Part shown: positions 6,823 to 10,993 of the stretch, one piece after another
Position numbering within the stretch: position 1 is the stretch's first letter
Layout: each line of letters begins with the position of its first letter
NCBI GenBank assembly: GCA_905372155.1
Contig: CAJPNZ010000104.1
Span: 1-10,993 of the forward strand
DNA length: 10,993 nucleotides
Reading direction: 5' to 3'
From: Propionibacteriaceae bacterium
GTDB taxonomy: Bacteria; Actinomycetota; Actinomycetes; Propionibacteriales; Propionibacteriaceae
Made by a program: the position numbers and the translations under genes
The notes under the pieces: model-generated
The model's input: only the letters and a program-made list of their open reading frames with translations
Told to the model about the DNA's origin: nothing
Databases searched by the model: none

Positions 6823-8085
6823 ATGCGACGTGTGATCGAGACGCTGGTGGGTTTCGCGGTTCTGACCGGTGTGGTCGTCGGGATAACCACCCTGACCCCG
6901 GCCGAACTGCCGCGTGTCACAACGGTCGAGGCGATTCGCTCCACGAAGGTGGTGTGCGTGCCCGCGGCCGCCGGCGCGACAGTGATGGTGGACAACACCA
7001 CCACGGTCACCCCTTTGGGAGGGGCGACCACGCAGACGAACCGTGCAGTGCTCACGGGGCAGGAGACGTCCGTGGTCGCCGAGGGCACCGATGGGCCAAC
7101 GGGAAGCACCATCGTCGGAAATGATGGCGTGCGGACCCTCACCCAGTGCGTCAAACCCGTTTCCCGAGGTGTGATCGCGCTCCCGGCCACGGCGGACACG
7201 CAGCTCAAGATCGTCAACCCGGATGCGTCCGAGGCGGCGATCGACCTGACCCTCTACGGCGCGGAGGGTGAGATCCAGTCATTGGGGGCAAGGGGAATCA
7301 CGCTCGCAGCCTATGAGGAGCGCGCCATCGCCCTGTCGGTTCTGACCAAGAAGGCGACTCCGGTCGGGGTGTCATTCCAGGCCAGCCGGGGGCGTGCCGC
7401 GGTGATGGCGATCACCCAGACCCAGAGCAGCGGAACCGCAGCCGGGCCTTCCCAACTGGGTACCTCCCATCTGCTTCCCGGGATCCCTGCCGGGGCAACC
7501 AGCTCAGTAATCGTGCTCGCCAATCCCAGCGAGACGCGGATCACCGCCAACCTGACGGCCTACGGAACCACCCCCGCTTACCACCCCCAAGGTGGCGAGA
7601 ACATCAGCATTCCATCGCACGCCAGCGTCTCGGTGTCCCTCGAGAACGCACTGCTGGGCGAGGCGTCGGCCATACAGGTGAGCTCCGACGCACCTGTGAT
7701 GGCCGGTATGGCGTTCACCCTGGGAGACTCAGCGCAGGTGGCCCCAGTCAGCGCGGGAACATCCTTGGGTGCCTTCACCCCACTTGGCGGGACACTGCAA
7801 TTGACGAACCCGGGAGAGGGCGACGTGCAGGCCACGGTCACGGCCACTGGCGCCGACGGGACTGAGGAGAAGGCAACGGTAACGGTGGGAACCGGGCAGA
7901 CCACCGTCCACAAGCTCCCCACTGCCACGGAGCAGGGACAGCGAGTCGTGGTCAGCTCCGATCAGCCGTTGTTCGGAGCCGTCGTCTCCTCCGGGGACAC
8001 AGGGTCCTGGGCGGCTCCCCTGGAATCGATGACCAAGGGAGAGAACCCGCCGCTGGCGGCTGAACTCGACCCCGGGCTGCATTGA
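6823..8085 (+). CDS. DUF5719 family membrane-anchored beta-repeat protein
   Basis: The 420-residue protein has an N-terminal hydrophobic helix (about residues 7-27) with positive charges before it, so the remainder should face outside the membrane. No lipobox or clear signal-peptidase site is evident, so the helix probably serves as an anchor. C45 and C109 are the only cysteines and could form a disulfide. Three internal repeats share a hydrophobic-strand-Asn-Pro core, with N132-P133, N234-P235 and N329-P330, followed by a second strand and a YG/TG turn. This pattern suggests three immunoglobulin-like beta sandwiches. Size and gene position next to the large glycosyltransferase fit the actinobacterial DUF5719 family, whose function I do not know. 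GGAGG at 6811-6815, seven bases before the ATG and inside the upstream gene's end, supports this start and translational coupling. An accessory or scaffold role in envelope glycan assembly is inference. Confidence 0.8.
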   Translation: MRRVIETLVGFAVLTGVVVGITTLTPAELPRVTTVEAIRSTKVVCVPAAAGATVMVDNTTTVTPLGGATTQTNRAVLTGQETSVVAEGTDGPTGSTIVGNDGVRTLTQCVKPVSRGVIALPATADTQLKIVNPDASEAAIDLTLYGAEGEIQSLGARGITLAAYEERAIALSVLTKKATPVGVSFQASRGRAAVMAITQTQSSGTAAGPSQLGTSHLLPGIPAGATSSVIVLANPSETRITANLTAYGTTPAYHPQGGENISIPSHASVSVSLENALLGEASAIQVSSDAPVMAGMAFTLGDSAQVAPVSAGTSLGAFTPLGGTLQLTNPGEGDVQATVTATGADGTEEKATVTVGTGQTTVHKLPTATEQGQRVVVSSDQPLFGAVVSSGDTGSWAAPLESMTKGENPPLAAELDPGLH

Positions 8086-8111
8086 CTGAAGGGTTCCGTG
8101 ACCTTCAGTCA
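8083..8111. terminator. Bidirectional hairpin over both stop codons of DUF5719 and the zincin-like gene
   Basis: TGACTGAAGG (8083-8092) is the exact reverse complement of CCTTCAGTCA (8102-8111), giving a 10-bp stem with a nine-base loop. The left arm contains the DUF5719 TGA; the right arm contains the stop of the minus-strand gene at 8105-8107. It sits where two convergent transcripts meet. There is no T-tract on either side, as is often so for actinobacterial terminators, so its efficiency is uncertain. Confidence 0.55.
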
Positions 8112-8542
8112 TCCCAGTCAGTCGGTTCGTATCCCAGCAGGTCGCTGACAGGACGGCCCGTCAGGGCGCTCAGCTGCTCCACGATCGTGCGGTGGACCAA
8201 GGAACGCAGCGCCGCGCGGTTGCTGGCGCGGTGCTCAAGCGGTCGTTCATAGATCACGATCTGGGCGGGGCGACCCTTCGAAGGCTCCAGCGCGGCCGAC
8301 ATAGGGACCCGGTCACCGGACCAAGCAGTTTTGAGCAGGGGCACGTCCTCGACCCCCACGACCATGCCGTCGAGGGCGTGCGGGTCGACCTCGGCGATGG
8401 TGGCAAGTGCCTGCTTGACGCACTGGTTGAAGTACTCGACCCGGCTCAGGGGGCGCAGCGGCACGGTTTTGCGATTGCGGGAATCCGGTAGGGCAACAGG
8501 TCCGTGCATTCCCCGGTCGTGACGGTCACGGTTGCGTGGCAT
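8105..8542 (-). CDS. Zincin-like metallopeptidase family protein with degenerate active site
   Basis: The 145-residue product belongs to the small zincin-like family (PF06262 type), whose mycobacterial member Rv3259 lies next to whiB2 and DUF3499. Recognisable parts are the basic start with GPVALPDSR, the central VVGVEDVP strand (residues 61-68), QIVIYERPLEHRA (94-106) and a helix with LVHRTIVEQLSALTG (115-129). Classical members carry HExxH in that helix. Actinobacterial relatives usually keep HE but lose the second His. Here H117 is followed by Arg, so the catalytic Glu is also gone, and the equivalent of the second His is Val121. Peptidase activity is therefore unlikely; a structural or binding role is more probable. 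The gene diverges from DUF3499 with only 35 bases between the start codons, and its ATG lies six bases after a TAGAGT -10-like hexamer. Confidence 0.8.
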   Translation of the reverse strand: MPRNRDRHDRGMHGPVALPDSRNRKTVPLRPLSRVEYFNQCVKQALATIAEVDPHALDGMVVGVEDVPLLKTAWSGDRVPMSAALEPSKGRPAQIVIYERPLEHRASNRAALRSLVHRTIVEQLSALTGRPVSDLLGYEPTDWDD

Positions 8543-8554
8543 GCGGCAACTCTA
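8540..8554 (-). promoter_or_regulatory. Predicted leaderless promoter of the zincin-like gene
   Basis: On the minus strand TAGAGT (plus coordinates 8549-8554) is followed by six bases and then ATG (8540-8542). No Shine-Dalgarno is present and no good -35 hexamer is visible. Confidence 0.42.
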
Positions 8555-8568
8555 GCCGCGGAAAGCGA

Positions 8569-8583
8569 TAGGCTTCGATGGTG
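8569..8583 (+). promoter_or_regulatory. Predicted leaderless promoter of the DUF3499 gene
   Basis: TAGGCT at 8569-8574 is followed by six bases and a GTG at 8581, the second codon of the open frame that begins ATG at 8578. A leaderless start at 8581 would give M-R-R-C, and the ATG at 8578 would give M-V-R-R-C. No Shine-Dalgarno and no clear -35 are visible. Confidence 0.38.
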
Positions 8584-8964
8584 CGTCGTTGTTCCCGGAC
8601 TGCCTGTGGTCTACCCGCCGTGGCCACGCTCACTTATGTGTACGCGGACTCGATGGCAGTGCTGGGGCCGCTTTCCGATGTCGCAGTGCCTGGGGCTTTT
8701 GATCTATGTGCCGAGCACGCCTCCCGTACATCCGTTCCGATGGGGTGGGAAGTGATCCGGCTCCCCCTGGACCGCAGGCGCAGCGAACCAGAAGCCGACG
8801 ACGAGCTCGTGGCTCTCGCCAACGCCGTCCGGGAAATCGGGCTGCGCGACGAGGAGGACATCCCGACCACCTCTGTGGACCGCACCCCGGCCCCGAAACC
8901 CAAACCCCGAAGCACCGGTAGGCGAAGAGGCGGGCATCTGCGTCTGCTCCCCACCGTGGAATGA
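8578..8964 (+). CDS. DUF3499 family protein, putative zinc-binding
   Basis: The 128-residue protein matches the actinobacterial DUF3499 family (mycobacterial Rv3258c) closely over its first half. It starts RRCSRTACG, continues AVATLTYVYADS, and reaches FDLCAEHASR. C5, C10, C44 and H47 are arranged like a four-ligand zinc site, which the family conserves; metal binding is inferred. The middle is acidic (residues 68-93) and the tail is basic and proline-rich, ending KPRSTGRRRGGHLRLLP, which could contact nucleic acid or acidic membrane lipids. No function is known to me. The start is uncertain by one codon: ATG at 8578, or GTG at 8581 if the transcript is leaderless. It lies between the zincin-like gene and manB, the same order as in mycobacteria. 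Confidence 0.85.
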   Translation: MVRRCSRTACGLPAVATLTYVYADSMAVLGPLSDVAVPGAFDLCAEHASRTSVPMGWEVIRLPLDRRRSEPEADDELVALANAVREIGLRDEEDIPTTSVDRTPAPKPKPRSTGRRRGGHLRLLPTVE

Positions 8965-8987
8965 GCCACGGACGAGGTGACCAACGG

Positions 8988-9002
8988 TAAGCTCGGGACG
9001 TG
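8988..9002 (+). promoter_or_regulatory. Predicted leaderless promoter of manB
   Basis: TAAGCT at 8988-8993 is followed by six bases and the GTG start at 9000. The 35-base gap after DUF3499 holds no Shine-Dalgarno near the GTG and no clear -35. Read-through from DUF3499 is also possible. Confidence 0.42.
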
Positions 9003-10370
9003 CTTAAGGAGCAGATCTTCAAGGCCAATGACATTCGTGGCGTCGTGACGGGGACGGATCCGGAACTGGATCTCGATGGAGCCCGCAGACTGGGCGCCGC
9101 CTTCGTGGAGCTGCTCGGCCTCTCCGGCGAGACCTTCGTGACGGGCCGCGACATGCGACAGCTCGGGGAGGAACTGGCCTTGGCCTTCGCGGACGGTGCA
9201 CGCAGAGCAGGGGCATCGATCATCCATCTCGGTCTCACGTCCACGGACCTGCTCTGGTTCGGTTCCGGACATCTTGGACTGCCCGGGGTGCAGTTCACTG
9301 CAAGCCACAACCCGGCACGGTACAACGGCATGAAATTCTGCCTGGCCGGCGCCTCTCCCGTGCGCTCCGGTTTCACCGCTGAACTGCGGGAACGCGCCGA
9401 GACGGTGAGCATTGGGGACAAGATCGTGGGCGGCTACGAGGAACGTGACCTGACCGCAGATTTCGTGGCACATCTCGACCGGCTGGTACCGGTCTCCGGG
9501 AAACGACGGATCAGAGTGGTCGTGGACGCCGGGAACGGGATGGGCGGGCTCACCGTTCCCGCGGTCCTGGCCGATCGCAATGTGGAACTGATCGGTCTGT
9601 ACATGGAGCCGGACGGCACTTTCCCGAACCATCCCGCGAACCCCCTGGAACCGGAGAACCTGGTGGATGCATGCTCCGCGGTGCGTGAGCACTCCGCCGA
9701 TCTCGGCCTGGTCTTCGACGGCGATGCCGATCGATGTTTCCTGATCGACGAGTGCGGTGACGTGGTTGATCCATCGGTGATCACCGCAATGATCGCGGTT
9801 GCCGAACTCTCCAAGGAAACCGGGGGAGTGGTCGTCGTCAATGCGATTACGTCGCAGGCGGTGGCCGACGCGGTGACCGGGCTCGGACGCGTGGAGATCT
9901 CGCGTGTGGGACACACCTTCGTCAAGGCGCTCATGGCCAGCGAGAACGCCATATTCGGTGGCGAGCACTCCGCTCACTACTATTTCCGCGACTTCTGGGG
10001 AGCCGACACGGGTGTGCTCGCCGCCATCCACGTCCTGGAACAACTGCGTACCTCGACCGAACCCCTGTCGGCGCTCGCCGCCCGGTTCGACGGCTACCAG
10101 CGTTCCGGCGAGATCAATTCCACCGTCACCGATCACCGAGCCGTGATGGAACGCGTCGCCGAGGTATTCGAGGAACGAGGCGATGTCGAGTACTGGGATG
10201 GCCTGACCATCCGCGATGAACAGGCCGGATGGTGGATCAACCTGCGCCCCTCCAACACGGAGCCGTTGCTTCGGCTCAACGTCGAGGCCCGGGACACAGA
10301 AACCATGGCCCGGTTGCGCGATGAGGTGCTGGCGCTCGTTCGTGAGGAAGAAGGAGAAAACGATGACTGA
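9000..10370 (+). CDS. manB: Phosphomannomutase/phosphoglucomutase
   Basis: This 456-residue alpha-D-phosphohexomutase interconverts mannose-6-phosphate and mannose-1-phosphate through a phosphoserine, feeding ManC at 1961-3040. All four active-site elements are present in order. The phosphoserine loop is TASHNPARYNG with S102. The magnesium loop is DGDADR at 240-245. The sugar-binding loop is GGEHSAHYYF from residue 320. The phosphate-binding loop is RPSNTEP at 416-422. GGEHSAH, in place of the commoner GGExSGH, is what the mycobacterial enzyme (Rv3257c) shows. Length is normal for the family. The GTG at 9000 gives the expected short N-terminus before FKANDIRG. Its last eight bases overlap the next gene (ATGACTGA), implying translational coupling. 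Activity on glucose phosphates as well cannot be excluded by sequence. Confidence 0.95.
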   Translation: MLKEQIFKANDIRGVVTGTDPELDLDGARRLGAAFVELLGLSGETFVTGRDMRQLGEELALAFADGARRAGASIIHLGLTSTDLLWFGSGHLGLPGVQFTASHNPARYNGMKFCLAGASPVRSGFTAELRERAETVSIGDKIVGGYEERDLTADFVAHLDRLVPVSGKRRIRVVVDAGNGMGGLTVPAVLADRNVELIGLYMEPDGTFPNHPANPLEPENLVDACSAVREHSADLGLVFDGDADRCFLIDECGDVVDPSVITAMIAVAELSKETGGVVVVNAITSQAVADAVTGLGRVEISRVGHTFVKALMASENAIFGGEHSAHYYFRDFWGADTGVLAAIHVLEQLRTSTEPLSALAARFDGYQRSGEINSTVTDHRAVMERVAEVFEERGDVEYWDGLTIRDEQAGWWINLRPSNTEPLLRLNVEARDTETMARLRDEVLALVREEEGENDD

Positions 10371-10554
10371 TGCCACCACGGAACTGTCCACGGAGTTCCT
10401 GGCCATCGCGGCATGCCCGGCGTGTCATGCCAAGTTCGCCGTTGACTACGAGCGCTCCGAACTGGTCTGCACGTCCGCGACCTGCGGGCTGGCCTACCCC
10501 GTGGAGGATCGTATCCCGGTCCTGCTGATCGACCAGGCACGAAACACGCAGTGA
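10363..10554 (+). CDS. Trm112-like zinc-ribbon protein
   Basis: The 63-residue protein is a small Trm112p-like zinc ribbon (PF03966 type). CPACHAKF (from C20) and a second pair, C-x4-C in VCTSATCGLAYP, provide four cysteines for zinc. IPVLLIDQA closes the fold, as in UPF0434/Trm112 proteins. Eukaryotic Trm112 activates methyltransferases; bacterial members are poorly characterised, so the role here is unknown. AAGGAG (10351-10356) lies six bases before the ATG at 10363. The ATG sits inside the end of manB with an 8-base overlap, so expression is tied to manB. TobH follows nine bases after the stop. The same small gene is found between manB and the SIS gene in other actinobacteria. Confidence 0.85.
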   Translation: MTDATTELSTEFLAIAACPACHAKFAVDYERSELVCTSATCGLAYPVEDRIPVLLIDQARNTQ

Positions 10555-10563
10555 GGTTCTCGG

Positions 10564-10993
10564 ATGTCCCGTACGTGGTTCGATGATTCCCGCCTGGAAG
10601 CCGATGACCTCGCTGACGACGAGTCACTGTGGTGGCTCGCATCCGCCGGCGCCCGAATCAGGCGTGCCGCATTGAGCGAGCCCGCTGGGCGGCTTGCCCG
10701 CGCGGATCGGCCTCGCGGAGTGATCGTGCTGGGAGCAGAGGCGAGGCTGGTGCGAGCCGTCCTGGAGCCTGCCTGCCCCGTACCCTTCATGGCGTGGCCC
10801 GGTCCGGCCCTGCCCGCATGGGTCGGGCCGTTCGACCTGGTGGTTGCGCTCGGTTCCCACGACGCCCCGGCCTGGGAGGTTCGCTGTCTGGCCGAAACCG
10901 TTCGCAGAGGAGCCACCGTCATAGTCGCCGCCCCGGAGGAGTCAGCGCTGGCAGCGGCGAGCGCGGGTCCGCTGACCACCCACCTCCCCACCC
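10564..10993 (+). CDS. TobH-type SIS-domain (phosphosugar isomerase-like) protein, N-terminal part
   Basis: An ATG at 10564 opens a frame that stays open to the window edge (143 codons) and has no stop here. It starts MSRTWFDDSRL and continues with WWLASAGARIRR, GVIVLGAEARLV, FDLVVALGSHDAP and a further beta strand TVIVAAPEES. Alternating strands and helices fit the first half of a SIS/phosphosugar isomerase-like fold, as in TobH (mycobacterial Rv3256c), which follows manB and precedes manA in mycobacteria. TGAGG overlapping the Trm112 stop could serve as a weak ribosome site. A manA gene might lie beyond the window, but that is only an inference from gene order. The active-site region lies mostly outside the visible part, so enzyme activity cannot be judged. 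Confidence 0.75.
   Translation, partial: MSRTWFDDSRLEADDLADDESLWWLASAGARIRRAALSEPAGRLARADRPRGVIVLGAEARLVRAVLEPACPVPFMAWPGPALPAWVGPFDLVVALGSHDAPAWEVRCLAETVRRGATVIVAAPEESALAAASAGPLTTHLPT

Noticed and set aside
8634..10406. Open frame of 590 codons on the minus strand opposite DUF3499 and manB.
   Set aside because: It lies antisense to two genes with clear family motifs. Its translation has no recognisable domain, and long antisense frames are expected in GC-rich coding DNA.

Overview
This is a high-GC actinobacterial chromosome segment. The evidence is a WhiB-type iron-sulfur regulator, a TIGR03089 protein, a DUF3499 protein, a DUF5719 protein and a TobH-type SIS protein grouped around the two GDP-mannose genes. 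The same neighbourhood occurs around whiB2, manB and manC in mycobacteria and other Actinobacteria. Gene order and the large glycosyltransferase fusion suggest a Propionibacteriaceae-like organism, but genus cannot be set from the sequence alone.

Layout. Positions 1-142 hold the Ser/Thr-rich end of a probable LCP-family envelope protein. An ExoA-like family 2 glycosyltransferase (147-1133, +) follows and converges, with overlapping stops, on a TIGR03089 gene (1108-1788, -). Divergent from that is manC, mannose-1-phosphate guanylyltransferase (1961-3040, +). A 428-base non-coding stretch leads to whiB (3469-3726, +). A 100-base region with a perfect 15-bp inverted repeat then leads into a 1000-residue glycosyltransferase/membrane fusion (3818-6820, +), which is followed by a DUF5719 membrane-anchored beta-repeat protein (6823-8085, +). 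A degenerate zincin-like gene (8105-8542, -) converges on DUF5719 through a hairpin covering both stop codons. It diverges from a DUF3499 gene (8578-8964, +). The window ends with manB phosphomannomutase (9000-10370, +), a Trm112-like zinc ribbon (10363-10554, +) and the first part of a TobH-type SIS-domain gene (10564 to the window end, +).

How the genes fit together. ManB makes mannose-1-phosphate and ManC converts it to GDP-mannose. The two glycosyltransferases, the LCP tail and DUF5719 point to assembly of a cell-envelope glycan or glycolipid. Carrying this set next to a WhiB2-type regulator suggests coordination of envelope synthesis with growth or division; that link is inference. No mobile element, CRISPR array, tRNA or rRNA was seen.

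The two most unusual signals are regulatory. First, the whiB/glycosyltransferase junction can fold the glycosyltransferase start codon into a long stem. Second, six genes carry a TAnnnT hexamer exactly six bases before the start codon and no Shine-Dalgarno, the signature of leaderless transcription.
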